A DNA stretch of 64,000 nucleotides from DATCJA01 sp963814955 (GTDB taxonomy: Bacteria; Acidobacteriota; Vicinamibacteria; Vicinamibacterales; UBA2999). Of this stretch, positions 33,766 to 43,248 are shown piece after piece. Position numbers and translations under genes: made by a program. The notes beneath the pieces were generated by a model. That model ran no database searches, was not told the DNA's origin, and saw only the letters and a list, made by a program, of their open reading frames with translations. Position 1 is the stretch's first letter. Every line of letters starts with the position of its first letter. The DNA lies in contig CAWFEX010000006.1 of NCBI GenBank assembly GCA_963814955.1, positions 496,001-560,000 of the forward strand, written 5' to 3'.

Positions 33766-34356
33766 TTAGGCCGGCGCCACGCGGGCCGTGTCGGTTTGGC
33801 GGTAGAAATCGTGGCGCCAGCCGGCGAGCCTGACGGTACCGATGATTCCTACGGCGCGGTACCCGACCTTCTCCAGCGGTCGAAACCCCCGCGCATTCTC
33901 CGGCCAGACCGCGGCCAGAAGCCGCCGAGCGCCGGCATCGCGAAAATACTGCGCCATCCAGCTCACGCGCGCTCCCGCGAGGTCGAGTCCGCGAAAGGCT
34001 GCTGCGGTGTAGGAGTTGAATTGATAGACGTCACCCGGCGCGAGCGGAAACTCGCAGCCGAGGTACTCCACCCACGGCTTCGTGGTCGCCGCCCAGCCGG
34101 CGTGCACGATCCGCCCGTCGTGCTGGACGACGAAGCACCGGTGGCCGGCGTCAAGGCGACGGCGCACCTCCGCCGGCGCCGTGTCCGGCCGAAAGGCCGC
34201 GTAACGATCGACGTCCGCGGCGGTCAGAATGCTCACGACCGCCGGGATGCCCGCCGTGATCCCCCGGATGGGCTCATCGAGCCGGCGCTCCAGCACGATC
34301 AGGCGGCGGTAGACGGTCCGGCCGAGCACCCGGAACCACAGGCCCCGCACGGTCAT
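33766..34356 (-). CDS. GNAT family N-acetyltransferase
   Basis: A 196-residue protein. The acetyl-CoA-binding region is around FRGLDLAGARVSWMAQYF, with a typical C-terminal RRLLAAVWPENARGFRPLEKVGYRAVG (shown in part: key ENARGF and GYRAVG) corresponding to motif B of GNAT enzymes. The ATG at 34356 overlaps the TGA of the upstream GT2 (ATGA), so it is translationally coupled and is the last gene of the nine-gene minus-strand operon. It probably acetylates an amino sugar or another amine on the glycan intermediate. An earlier in-frame start would lie inside the GT2 gene and add a non-homologous tail, so it was rejected. Confidence 0.82.
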   Translation of the reverse strand: MTVRGLWFRVLGRTVYRRLIVLERRLDEPIRGITAGIPAVVSILTAADVDRYAAFRPDTAPAEVRRRLDAGHRCFVVQHDGRIVHAGWAATTKPWVEYLGCEFPLAPGDVYQFNSYTAAAFRGLDLAGARVSWMAQYFRDAGARRLLAAVWPENARGFRPLEKVGYRAVGIIGTVRLAGWRHDFYRQTDTARVAPA

Positions 34357-35180
34357 TGCGGCAACCCGCTTTTTTCGCTTTGTGATGGTTGGCGTCTCGG
34401 GCGCGTCAGCCGCAGGCGCACCAGGTGCCGCAGATAATCGAGGTATATGCGCCACGTGACTTTGCTTTCGCCTGTGGTGCGCTCCCGAAAGATGTATCCG
34501 ACCTCGTCGATGGAGCAAATGCGGCCACGGCCCACCACCTCGACGAGAATCTTGTAGCCGAGCGGATTGAGGGGGATTCCGGCGATCGCGCTCCGTCGCA
34601 CCATGAAATAGCCGCTCATGGGGTCACTGAGTCGACCCAGGACGCCGGGCAGGAGCACGAGTCCGAGAAACTGTGCGCCGCGCGACAGGGTCCGCCGGAC
34701 CAGACTCCAGTCGCTGACGCCGCCGCCTTCGACGTTGCGGCTGGCCACCGCCAGGTCCGCCTGCCCTATCGCTTTCCAAAGACGTATGAGAACTTCGGGC
34801 GGATGCTGCAGATCGCCATCTATCACGGCAAGCACCTCACCGCGTGAGATCTGCCAACCTCGAATCACAGCCGTCGACAGCCCCTTTTCTCCCCGGCGGC
34901 GCACTACCCGCAGTTTCGGGTACGCCGCCGTCATACCGGCGGCCAGCTCCCAGGTTCCGTCAGGACTGTCATCATCCAGCACGATGAGCTCGTACTGATC
35001 TCCCAGCTCGGGATCGAGCTCCTCGGTAAGCTGGCGGACGAGCTTCACGAGGTTCTTGCTCTCGTTGAACGTTGGGATGACTACTGAGAGCCGAAGCGGC
35101 GCACGGGCGACACCGTAGGCCGGTACTTCCAGCTGGCCTTGCGGGCACTCGACGAACCGATACTCGACGCCAAGTGTCAT
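34353..35180 (-). CDS. GT2 glycosyltransferase, dolichol-phosphate-mannose synthase-like
   Basis: A 275-residue GT-A enzyme resembling polyprenyl-phosphate sugar synthases. Motifs are LSVVIPTFNESKNL, LDDDSPDGTWE, RRGEKGLSTAVIRGW and the metal site VIDGDLQHPPE. No C-terminal membrane helices follow, as in the soluble DPM1 type. The ATG at 35180 has GGAGGA nine bases upstream; the longer frame adds an unrelated leader. Such enzymes charge undecaprenyl phosphate with mannose or glucose, which GT39/PMT-type transferases then use outside the cytoplasm. Two GT39-like proteins are in the window (37294 and 48402), one in the same operon, so the pairing makes sense. Confidence 0.88.
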   Translation of the reverse strand: MTLGVEYRFVECPQGQLEVPAYGVARAPLRLSVVIPTFNESKNLVKLVRQLTEELDPELGDQYELIVLDDDSPDGTWELAAGMTAAYPKLRVVRRRGEKGLSTAVIRGWQISRGEVLAVIDGDLQHPPEVLIRLWKAIGQADLAVASRNVEGGGVSDWSLVRRTLSRGAQFLGLVLLPGVLGRLSDPMSGYFMVRRSAIAGIPLNPLGYKILVEVVGRGRICSIDEVGYIFRERTTGESKVTWRIYLDYLRHLVRLRLTRPRRQPSQSEKSGLPQ

Positions 35181-35345
35181 GCTCGCGATTCCTCCGGGCT
35201 CGTCATCAAAGTGCTCCCATCCTTCCGAAGCAACCGCGCCGGCGGCCAGCAAGGTGACGAGCAACACAAGTTTGCGCAGGACGTCGGGAAAGGACGTCCC
35301 TCAACCATCGCGCAACACGATGCATGGTGAACGCGAAACGACCAC

Positions 35346-36062
35346 TCAGAACGCGCGGTGGAACTGCCAGCCGCGCGTGTCGGCTGTCATCTTCTGCAGG
35401 AAAGCGACATTCTGCGGCACGAACTTGAGCCGCCAGTCTCGGGCCAAGGGAGCCTGAACGAGCCGTCGGCCGACCCTCGCGGCGCGCATCCACATGGGCG
35501 TTGGGTGGCTCGCGGGAACGCGGACGAGCCTGTACGGCTTGTTCCTCAACACGAACGACACCGCTTTCCTTACCGCCGGCAACCACAGGTCATCGAACGC
35601 CACGTGGCCGCCTACGTTCAGCATTTTGTCGATGTAATAGAAATCGACCAGCGTGAAATCGAAAAGATGCCATCCGTCGATGAACGCGAAATCGAGCGTC
35701 CGGCCTTCGGCGCACAGCCGAGGCAATACGGCATCGGAAGCGCCGAGGTGGAACTGAAGGCGGTGTCGCAACCGAGCTCGTTCAAGGTTGAGAAGACCAA
35801 TGGATCTGAATTCACCCTCCTGAAAGGGATCGATAGCGGTGTGACACCCGACGCCGTTGTCCTCAATCGCCTGGCAGATGAACAGCGACGACATGCCATA
35901 CGCCATTCCCGTCTCGAGCGTGCTTTTGGGCTTTACTGCACGTACGAAGTCGTAGAGCAGGGCGCCCGACTCGTAGGTGACGGCGGATACTGGCTCGTAG
36001 ACATTGCCCTCAGTGTCCGTCACGCGGCCCGATCGAAAGATCTGATCGATGACCTCGTTCAC
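35346..36062 (-). CDS. Class I SAM-dependent methyltransferase (CmcI/Methyltransf_24-like)
   Basis: A 238-residue methyltransferase. The SAM-binding motif I is STLETGMAYGMSSLFIC, motif II/post-I acidic residue is in TAIDPFQ, and LDFAFIDGWHLFDFTLVDF followed by LNVGGHVAFDDLW is the metal-dependent O-methyltransferase-like region of the Methyltransf_24/CmcI group. It probably methylates a hydroxyl on a sugar. Spacing to neighbours is 83 bases (radical SAM upstream) and 165 bases (GT2 downstream). It belongs to the nine-gene operon. No membrane segment or signal is present. Confidence 0.85.
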   Translation of the reverse strand: MNEVIDQIFRSGRVTDTEGNVYEPVSAVTYESGALLYDFVRAVKPKSTLETGMAYGMSSLFICQAIEDNGVGCHTAIDPFQEGEFRSIGLLNLERARLRHRLQFHLGASDAVLPRLCAEGRTLDFAFIDGWHLFDFTLVDFYYIDKMLNVGGHVAFDDLWLPAVRKAVSFVLRNKPYRLVRVPASHPTPMWMRAARVGRRLVQAPLARDWRLKFVPQNVAFLQKMTADTRGWQFHRAF

Positions 36063-36145
36063 AAAGTCCCATAGCCGACGGTTTCCGGCGGTTCGACGAC
36101 TCCGAGCGCATTTCCCGCAGTTTTAGGCAACATCCGTGTCGCGTC

Positions 36146-37279
36146 TCATGCGTGAAGTGAACCTACCACGCGCTTCACTCTGAACTTGAGGTCCAGTTGC
36201 TTGTAGTTGCAGAACATCAACCGGCACATCTTGTCGCACGAGCGGATCTCATCTCGCTGGGTCGCAGCGTTCACCGAGCGCCAGATGTCCTCAGGCGAGT
36301 CGTCCTTGACGTTGCCGACGATGTTGAAGATCGAGCACAGCCTGACGTTGCCAAACGGGTCGACGTTCAGGTTCCTGATACCGACCTTGCAGGTTTTCTC
36401 CAGAATTTCAGGTGACGTCGGATCCTTCAGGTACTTCGCGATCTCCTTCAGGTGTTCGGCCGAGTTGAGGATCGGATACCCCTTGTCCTTCATGATCGCG
36501 AGACGTCCAAAGACATCGTCGATGAGGTCGTTCTCCTTCTCTTTGTCCAGCAACAGGTTGCGATACGGGCTGCCAATGGACACCTTCATCGCCTGCCCCT
36601 CCTTGTTGAAAACGGGCAGCGTCGTCGCAGGCATGATCGGCTGGAAGTTGACCCCGTAAAGCCCGTTCTTCTTCGCATAGGCCACGACGTCGGGTAACCC
36701 GGCCACTGTTTCCTTCAGGATGGTGCAACTGAGCGTCAGCCGCATGCCATCCCTGATCCTCATGTTGTCGAGCGCCCGCATGACCTCGTCGAACGCTGCG
36801 TCGGTCCCCCTCGTCTTGTTGTGTACTTCCGGAACGAGGCTGTTCAACGAGATCGTCAAACCGTCGAGTCCCGAGGCAACGATCTTCCGGGCCAGACTCT
36901 TGTCGATGAACGAGCCGTTCGAGACGACGGTCGTCATGATGCCGTTGTCTGCCGCGAACCGGATGATGTCGAGAATGTCGGTTCTGAGGAACGGCTCACC
37001 GCCGGTGAAGGTGAGATTGAAGGTGCCAAGCCAGCGCTTCAGCTTTCCCAGAACGCCTATCCATTCATCCGCGGTAAGTTCGTGCTCGTCTGGCTTCGAC
37101 GTCCAACGGAAGCACGTGGGACAGGCCAGGTTGCAGAGGTAGCTGATTTCACAAATCACATCCAAAGGCCTGGCGGGCAGATACGTCCGGTCGTACCCGT
37201 CAACGAGCCCGTCCATCAGATACTCTTTCATGTATCTGACGCCCAATGTGGCGCGTTGCTGAAATCTCTTGATGTGCAC
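36146..37279 (-). CDS. Radical SAM enzyme with SPASM-like C-terminal cysteines
   Basis: A 377-residue protein. The [4Fe-4S]-SAM motif is CNLACPTC (CxxxCxxC), followed by the GGEP motif in NLTFTGGEPFLRTD and a radical SAM beta-barrel. The C-terminal part has further cysteines (CKVGIRNLNVDPFGNVRLC, then CDKMCRLMFC) characteristic of SPASM auxiliary clusters. The GTG at 37279 is chosen because GGAGG lies five bases upstream; it begins 15 bases after the GT39 stop. In glycan clusters such enzymes may oxidise or rearrange sugar moieties, or act on a peptide or protein. The substrate is not predictable. All cluster ligands are intact and the protein should be functional under anoxic or protected conditions. 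Confidence 0.88.
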   Translation of the reverse strand: MHIKRFQQRATLGVRYMKEYLMDGLVDGYDRTYLPARPLDVICEISYLCNLACPTCFRWTSKPDEHELTADEWIGVLGKLKRWLGTFNLTFTGGEPFLRTDILDIIRFAADNGIMTTVVSNGSFIDKSLARKIVASGLDGLTISLNSLVPEVHNKTRGTDAAFDEVMRALDNMRIRDGMRLTLSCTILKETVAGLPDVVAYAKKNGLYGVNFQPIMPATTLPVFNKEGQAMKVSIGSPYRNLLLDKEKENDLIDDVFGRLAIMKDKGYPILNSAEHLKEIAKYLKDPTSPEILEKTCKVGIRNLNVDPFGNVRLCSIFNIVGNVKDDSPEDIWRSVNAATQRDEIRSCDKMCRLMFCNYKQLDLKFRVKRVVGSLHA

Positions 37280-37293
37280 AAAGCCTCCACTAT

Positions 37294-39231
37294 CTATGGC
37301 GAGAACAGCTCTTTGTTCGCCGCCGATTGAATCGATGGCTGCGCCGCCGCCGATGCCCTCATATCGAACACGTGATAGCGACCGACGTTCCACGAACGGC
37401 CAGGGAACGTTCGCTGAAAACTGTCGACGCGTTTTGGAGACGATAGGATGACCAAATCGAATCCCTCCCGCAGGATGCTGTCCTTGCAGGTCGGCGTCTG
37501 AAAGTCGTCCCCGCAGACCGTGCCGCGCACGCCGTCATGTGCCACGGTCGGCACGAGTGCGGGCCTGTTGGCCAGGAGGCCCGAGAGAGCCATCTGCCGG
37601 TAAGCAAGCTCGTTCAGGACCACGAACCGCTCTGGCCGGTTGGCGAGCGCCACGATGCTCAAATCTCCGAAGTCCTGGGCTCTCTCAATCAGGACTCTTG
37701 CGGCCGGTGAGATCGTGCCGGTCTCCTGAAGTTTCCGCACGGTCCAGCCGGTCGCAATGGCGTCCCTGGGGAAGCTCGCCGGGTAGTTCAGCGCTCTGCC
37801 GACGTCGAATGTCACGACGGTCAGGAGAATCAGACAAGCCGCCACCGCTCCCTCGTTGCGCCAGGGGCTGCGCGCGAGGAACAGTTGCGTCACCAGAAAG
37901 CCTGCGAAGGGAAGCGCGAGGACCACGAACCCCAGGAAGTATCGAGCGATGTGCAGCCACGCGGCGAGTTGCCCTCGGAACACCAGCGTGAACAGCAGCA
38001 CGGTGGCTGCGAGCAGATATAAGTAGAGACGAAACGGCCTCGACCTGTACAACGTGGGAAACAGTGCGATGCCGGCGAGCGAAAGGACGATCTCGAACGG
38101 AAACGATCCGGCCGCCATGAGCGCCATGCCCATCTGCGTTTCGGTTCTCGCCGTCTGCGACGTCATGAACGCGACCATGAACGCATTGATGCCATGCATC
38201 GCCGGCAACCAATCGCCGAAGACGACGTACGAGGCCGCCATCCAGCCGACGGGAAGCGCGTTGAGGAGAACCAGCGCAGCTATCGCTGCGGTTGCCCACT
38301 GCCGGGTGAGGAGTTGCTGTCTCCAGCGCTGGACTGCGAGAAAGAGAATGAGGATCGAAAACACCAGCGCGAACAACCAGTTCTCGTAGCGGAATCCGTT
38401 TGAAACTCCCAGACAGGCGGCGGCGGCCAGAAGAGCTGACGGGCGGTCGGTTCGAAGCCAGCGCACGAGGAAAACGCCGAACAATGGAATCAATACGACG
38501 CTGGGCAGATCAGAGCTCATCCCTGACATCCCGAGCCACACGATCCACGGCTGAAAGGCAAAGAAAAAAGCCGTCACGAGGCCGGCGGTTCGCCCGAACA
38601 ACTCGCGGCCGAGAAGGTAGACGGATATCACCGCCAGACTTGAAAGGGTCAGGTTGACCACTCTGGGAGTCACGAACAGATCGGGGTGAATCGCCAGGGC
38701 CGCGCCAAACAGGTAGTCCGAGAACGGCAGCCATCCCGATCCCGCGAGGCCCAGCCACCCGTCCATCCCGAGGTCGAACCGCTGATAGCGAAGCCAGAAC
38801 GCCGCGCTCAAGGGACGACCGAAGTCGTCGGCAGAAAAGGCCGCGTATCCGAGCAGGTACAGGACAAGCTGCAGGACGGTCTTCCCGAGGATCAGAGCCG
38901 TGAGAGCCGCCGGAACGAGCAACGGCTGCCGTTCCGTCGAGGCCGCCACGCCTGCCAGGCTCGCGGCACACCTCTCGACGATCGGTACTGGCCGCCAGAG
39001 CGCGATTCTAGACAGGACGAGAAGGGCGCCAAGCAGAATACAAACACCGCGGATGACACCCAGATCCGCTCGGACCCACGGATTTGACAACTCATGGACG
39101 GGGAATCCTGCAGTCGCGAGCAGCAAGTCCCACCCGACGAACAGACCGAACGCCAGCAACGCCACTCCCGCGGCCAGGAGCGCCACACCGAGCCGTTGCG
39201 AACCGACGGTTGGCTGTTCCGCTACTATCAC
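37294..39231 (-). CDS. GT39/ArnT-like polytopic glycosyltransferase 1
   Basis: A 645-residue integral membrane protein with about 12 hydrophobic segments and a C-terminal soluble domain. The hallmark acidic residues near the start of the first external loop are in YAAFSADDFGRPLSAAFWL (DD-type, as in PMT/ArnT-like enzymes), followed by LPFSDYLFGAAL and WFQPWIVWLGMSGMSSDLPS-like segments (LGMSGMSSDL seen). It would use a polyprenyl-phosphate sugar to glycosylate a lipid or protein on the periplasmic side. The frame is open upstream for another 100 codons, but the GTG at 39231 overlaps the flippase TGA (GTGA) and starts just before the first helix, so I chose it. The dolichol-P-mannose-synthase-like gene of the same operon could supply its donor. 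Confidence 0.83.
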   Translation of the reverse strand: MIVAEQPTVGSQRLGVALLAAGVALLAFGLFVGWDLLLATAGFPVHELSNPWVRADLGVIRGVCILLGALLVLSRIALWRPVPIVERCAASLAGVAASTERQPLLVPAALTALILGKTVLQLVLYLLGYAAFSADDFGRPLSAAFWLRYQRFDLGMDGWLGLAGSGWLPFSDYLFGAALAIHPDLFVTPRVVNLTLSSLAVISVYLLGRELFGRTAGLVTAFFFAFQPWIVWLGMSGMSSDLPSVVLIPLFGVFLVRWLRTDRPSALLAAAACLGVSNGFRYENWLFALVFSILILFLAVQRWRQQLLTRQWATAAIAALVLLNALPVGWMAASYVVFGDWLPAMHGINAFMVAFMTSQTARTETQMGMALMAAGSFPFEIVLSLAGIALFPTLYRSRPFRLYLYLLAATVLLFTLVFRGQLAAWLHIARYFLGFVVLALPFAGFLVTQLFLARSPWRNEGAVAACLILLTVVTFDVGRALNYPASFPRDAIATGWTVRKLQETGTISPAARVLIERAQDFGDLSIVALANRPERFVVLNELAYRQMALSGLLANRPALVPTVAHDGVRGTVCGDDFQTPTCKDSILREGFDLVILSSPKRVDSFQRTFPGRSWNVGRYHVFDMRASAAAQPSIQSAANKELFSP

Positions 39232-40710
39232 CGGAATCCCCACTTCCAGAGAGCGAGAGGCTCCAGATCGTCCCGACGAACTTCTCGGAGGAGAACAAGA
39301 GTCAGGCTGTACGTGCCGAGGCAGGCGATGTAGGCGACAGCCGGAAGCGAATCCCGCACGGGAAAGAGGCGCGTCACAAGCACCATCGCCGTCGTCGCGA
39401 CAGCCATGTTGAGCAACGTCCGCCGCGTGAGCAGCGGTCCGAACCGTCTGAAGACGAGCACACCGAGGATCACGGCACCGCTGAGACCGGCCAGCGCGCT
39501 GCTGTATGCTGCACCGATCGGCCCATACCATCCGATCAGCGTCACGTTCAATACCGCTGTAAGCGGGATGACGAGAAGCAACGTCGCACCGCCGAGATAC
39601 GGCTCACCCCGAGCGCTCAAGGCCGACGCGAACAGATCCATAAACGGCAGCGCCACGGCATAGAGCACGAGCACCTTCACATACGTGCCGCCCGTTCGAA
39701 ACTCTCCAGAGTACCAGAAAGCTCATGATGTCATTGGCGCCGAGCATCAACACGAGCGCGAGCGGCGCGATGAGAATGCCCAGAAATCGGACGGCGCCTT
39801 GAATGTACGCCCGCGAGAGGCGGGTATCGGTGTTCGCCAGGGCGCGCGACAGCGAGGGCAACAGCACATCGGACACGACCATGAGGATGACGCCCGGCAC
39901 AATGGCCACATTCCGGGCGGCGACGTACAGTCCGATCGTCGCGGCCTGCTCGCCAAGGGCAAGCACTTTCAGCGACCACAGATCGAGATGAGTGATGGTC
40001 TGCAACGCCAGCATGTACAGGCCAAGGGGCAGGGCCAGATGAACGAGTGGCGTGACGGCACCTGGCGAGGGCCACCGGATGTTGATCGAGGTCCGAGAGA
40101 TGACAAAGAGCAGGGCGCCGAGCGATGCGAGGACGTTGGCGACGAGCGCGCTCGAAACGGACAGCCAGAAGCCCAGCAGGAGGACTACTGCGGCCAGTTT
40201 GGCGCCGGCGTACAGCGCATCGGCGACGCTCAGGGCAAGAAAATCGTGGCGGCCCTGCAGCACGCCGCGATAGATCGCGTACACGCCGAACAGCGGAAGC
40301 TCCAATGCGGCGATTCGAAACAAGTTGGCGCCGTCGTCCGACAGACCGAACAGCGCCGCGAGCGGTCCTGCCGTGATCCACAGCAGCACAAACAGGAAGA
40401 GAAACAGGAGGGTGCCGAGGAACAACGCCGTCTGCTCTATGGCCGGCGATCGGATCTCGTCTTCAGTTATGAGCTTCGCCGCCGCAGGGGGAATGGTGAA
40501 GCGCCCCGTCTGTTGAATCCAGATCAGAACGGACACGATGACACCGTACACACCGTATTCCGCCGGCCCAAGCCAGCGGGCCAGGACAATGGTGGCCAGA
40601 TACGCAAAAGCGAAGCTGAATCCTCGCCCCACCACTCCCTGAACCACGCCACGGGCTGCGAGACCCGTCGTGACCGGAGCCGGGCGAACGCCGGCTGCCG
40701 TCGTCAACAT
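39228..40710 (-). CDS. Polysaccharide flippase (MOP superfamily), apparent +1 frameshift
   Basis: The third flippase. It starts at ATG 40710, which overlaps the corrected stop of the upstream GT4 (ATGTTGA). About twelve helices follow, with the typical LARWLGPAEYGVYGVIVSVL near the N-terminus. The upstream frame runs to 39604, but homology stops at NDIMSFL, and the protein continues in the next frame from YSGEFRTGGTYVKVLVLYAVALPF (part quoted) to 39228. One extra G at GGTAC near 39713 accounts for the break. Restored length is about 493 residues. The corrected stop overlaps the GT39 start (GTGA), supporting the reconstruction. It would export the glycan assembled by the two GT4 enzymes upstream. 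Confidence 0.84.
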
Positions 40711-41925
40711 GACGCGAGCCGCTCGCATACTTCCAGGGTACTGTCTGGCTGTGTTGGTCCAAGCGATGGAAGTCACGGACTCCGCCGCCGCTGCTCCCAT
40801 GCGGGCCAGTCGTTCACGGCACGGAAGCTCCCTGAGGAAAGAGGTCCACGAGCGCACGTCGTTGGGAAACACGAAGCCGTTGACGCCCTCTTCAATCAGC
40901 CTTCGGATCGCCGGACCGGGGACGCCCACGACGGCGCGGCCGCATGCCATGTACTCGGGAATCTTGAGCGTGGAGAACGTGACCTGCCCGTCGTGAAAGG
41001 CGCTTGTGCGGTAGGGGGCGATGCACAAATCGGCCGCGGCAATGTATCTGGGAACGATCGCGTGTGGAACCCGACCATGGAATCGGCACGCGATCTGCGC
41101 GCGCGCCGCCTGAGCCTCGTACCTGCTTCTGTACTCTCCGTCTCCGACGACATGGAGGTGGACAGATGCATGACCGAGAGAAGCGAGCGCGTCGATCACC
41201 GGCTCGAGGTCGTGGTACTCATCCATCGCGCCAACGTAAAGGAGAATCACGCGATCTGTCGGGATCCCGAGGAGCTCTCTGGCCGAGGCCTGATCAGTCG
41301 CGCGAAACATCGCATGATCGACGCCCAGGCCAATCACCTGAATCCGATCAGGCGAGATGTGGCGGTGCGCCACCAGGCGGGCTTTTAGTTCGTCGGTCTC
41401 CGCGATCACCATCGGAAGCCGCCGGCACGACGAAGCAGCAACGGCCTCGGCGGCCAGATGAAGCAGGTACTTGCTGAAGCCCGCCACGTCGTTGAGCGGC
41501 TCGGTCCACAGACGCACATCGTTTTCGACCACGGCCGCGGGTGTGCCTGCCCGGCGGAATGCTGATGCGAGCAGTCCGGAAAGCCGCCATCCTTTCTCCA
41601 GCGCGACATCGAACGCGCTCGCTTCCGCTCGGGCAAAGCGCCAGAGCGTCCGGCAGTAGGTCAAATGTCGCAACGGGTAGCGTCCGCGGGTCCCGTTGTC
41701 ATCGTTGTAGCCGCGCGTCTGCGGTGGCAGCGTGTCCATCGCGATGATCCGGAACCTGGTCGTGTCGACCGGTTCGAGGATCGTTCGAAATGCCACCGTC
41801 ACGTCGGCCCACTCGCTGAGCGCATCCGCGACGCTCAGCACGTTCCGCGTGGGTCCCGCTGACGGAAGAAGGTTGAGCCCGGGAGCGGCATAGCAGATGG
41901 CCAGACGCCTGCGTCCCCCCATCAT
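40704..41925 (-). CDS. GT4 family glycosyltransferase (apparent +1 frameshift at its C-terminus)
   Basis: A GT-B enzyme of about 406 residues starting MMGGRRRLAICYAAPG at 41925, whose ATG overlaps the upstream TGA. The donor-binding half contains VILLYVGAMDEYHDLEP, the sugar site IPEYMACGRAVVGVPG and EEGVNGFVFPND. As written, the frame runs on into the flippase and would give a 773-residue GT4-flippase fusion. Removing one C in ACCCTGG (plus-strand 40736-40738) yields ARQYLEVCERLASC and a TGA at 40704, which is the normal C-terminus of a GT4 protein and overlaps the flippase ATG. I regard the fusion as an artefact. The sugar is unknown. Confidence 0.84.
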
Positions 41926-43163
41926 GCCGGTTCCTGCACCGGGCGCAGCGCTCGAGAATAGCCGTCGCTCGTCACCGTCTGATAGAGGTCATTCAGGTTG
42001 TAGAGACAGGAGCTCCAGTCGTACATCGTTTCGACGAGTCGCCGCCCGGCGTTCCCGAGCTGCTCTCCGAGCTCTGAGCTCTCGACCAAGGCGCAGAGAT
42101 GGGTTGCCATCACTTCAGGCGTATCACCGATCAGGATATTCAGCCCGTGGGTGACCTCCAATCCTTCGGCCCCTAGGGTGGTCGAGACGACGGGTCGTTG
42201 CATCGCCAACGCCTCGAGTATCTTGAGCCGGGTACCCGCGCCGGATCGCACCGGAACGACGACGGCCGCGCAATCTGCCAGGTACGGCCGGACGTCCGGC
42301 ACGCGACCGGTGACCTCAACGTGCGGCCGCTGCGCAAGCGCGCGAACCTGCTGCGTCGGCTTGTCGCCGACGATCAGGAAGCGGATATCGCGGTGCCGCC
42401 GGGCGACGAGCGGGAGGATGACGTCGCAAAACCAGACGACCGCATCCACATTAGGCGGGTAATTCATCAATCCCGTGAAAATGATCGTCCGCGGAGAGCG
42501 AGGCGGAGGCGCTGGCGAGAAATAGTCGATGTTCACCCCGTTCGGAACGAGCGCAATCGCGGCGCCAGTCGCGTATGTGCGGGCCCATTCCTCTTCCAAC
42601 GTCGATACCGTCACGATGCCGTCAAACTGCCGTATCGACTTCTCCTCCCACGACCCGAACAGAACACGGTCGGTGAGTAGGGCCAGCCGCCGCGCCCCCC
42701 AGGGAGTCGTTGGCAGCTCGCGACGAAAGCGAAGCGACTCGATGTTGTGCATGGAGAGGACCGTTCGCGCGTCGCTGTTCGGGTTGACGGATGCCAGATA
42801 CGGCGCCATGAACGAGTGCTCGACGTGGATGATGTCGTACGCATTGCGAGACGTCAGGCGGCGGATTTGTCGGCCAACGTTGGCATCGCGGTGCAGCGCT
42901 TGGATGAAGGGCATTCCTCGAACGAGGCCCATCGCCATGCGCCCCAGCACGGCATGAACTGCCTCGGAAACGGGCACCGCGACGACGGTCTCACAGATGT
43001 CGGTCAGTGCCGAAAGATGCTGTGGCTCTCGTGGAGTGCTGATAGGCGCAACCAGGGTCACCCGATGCCGGCGAGACAGGTAGCGAAGGGTTTCGTAGAT
43101 GCGAATCAGCGCGCCACCGAACGGAGGCGAGGGAAACCACGGCGAGAGGAGCATGACGTTCAT
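41922..43163 (-). CDS. GT4 family glycosyltransferase (PEP-CTERM/XrtA-associated-like)
   Basis: A 413-residue GT-B glycosyltransferase. The N-terminus MNVMLLSPWFPSPPFGGALIR has the Pro/Gly-rich acceptor loop seen in sugar transferases linked to exosortase systems. Further motifs are HNIESLRFRRE, LVPNGVNIDYFSPAP, the domain linker TIIFTGLMNYPPNVDAV and the donor site AGTRLKILEALAMQRPVVST. The start codon is 85 bases after the GT2 stop, and its own stop overlaps the next GT4 by ATGA. Assignment to the specific exosortase-associated subfamily is from memory of its N-terminal pattern and is less certain than GT4 itself. Confidence 0.9.
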   Translation of the reverse strand: MNVMLLSPWFPSPPFGGALIRIYETLRYLSRRHRVTLVAPISTPREPQHLSALTDICETVVAVPVSEAVHAVLGRMAMGLVRGMPFIQALHRDANVGRQIRRLTSRNAYDIIHVEHSFMAPYLASVNPNSDARTVLSMHNIESLRFRRELPTTPWGARRLALLTDRVLFGSWEEKSIRQFDGIVTVSTLEEEWARTYATGAAIALVPNGVNIDYFSPAPPPRSPRTIIFTGLMNYPPNVDAVVWFCDVILPLVARRHRDIRFLIVGDKPTQQVRALAQRPHVEVTGRVPDVRPYLADCAAVVVPVRSGAGTRLKILEALAMQRPVVSTTLGAEGLEVTHGLNILIGDTPEVMATHLCALVESSELGEQLGNAGRRLVETMYDWSSCLYNLNDLYQTVTSDGYSRALRPVQEPA

Positions 43164-43248
43164 GGAAGGACGTCGCCCACCGAGCGTGTTGGTTCTGCGG
43201 GTTCACCCGCTCAGAACCGCGTTCCTCTGAAGAGCGGCTCCAGCAGAG

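Noticed and set aside
33625..33769. Short plus-strand frame reading LEALGLTVTDVTAVVHAVRA
   Set aside because: It is protein-like but has no start codon with a ribosome-binding site, no recognised family and overlaps the GNAT stop. GC-rich sequence produces such frames by chance.
39685..41388. 567-codon plus-strand open frame opposite the GT4/flippase genes
   Set aside because: The translation is very rich in Arg, Gln and His with no hydrophobic core or motif, and the opposite strand encodes recognisable GT4 and flippase proteins.
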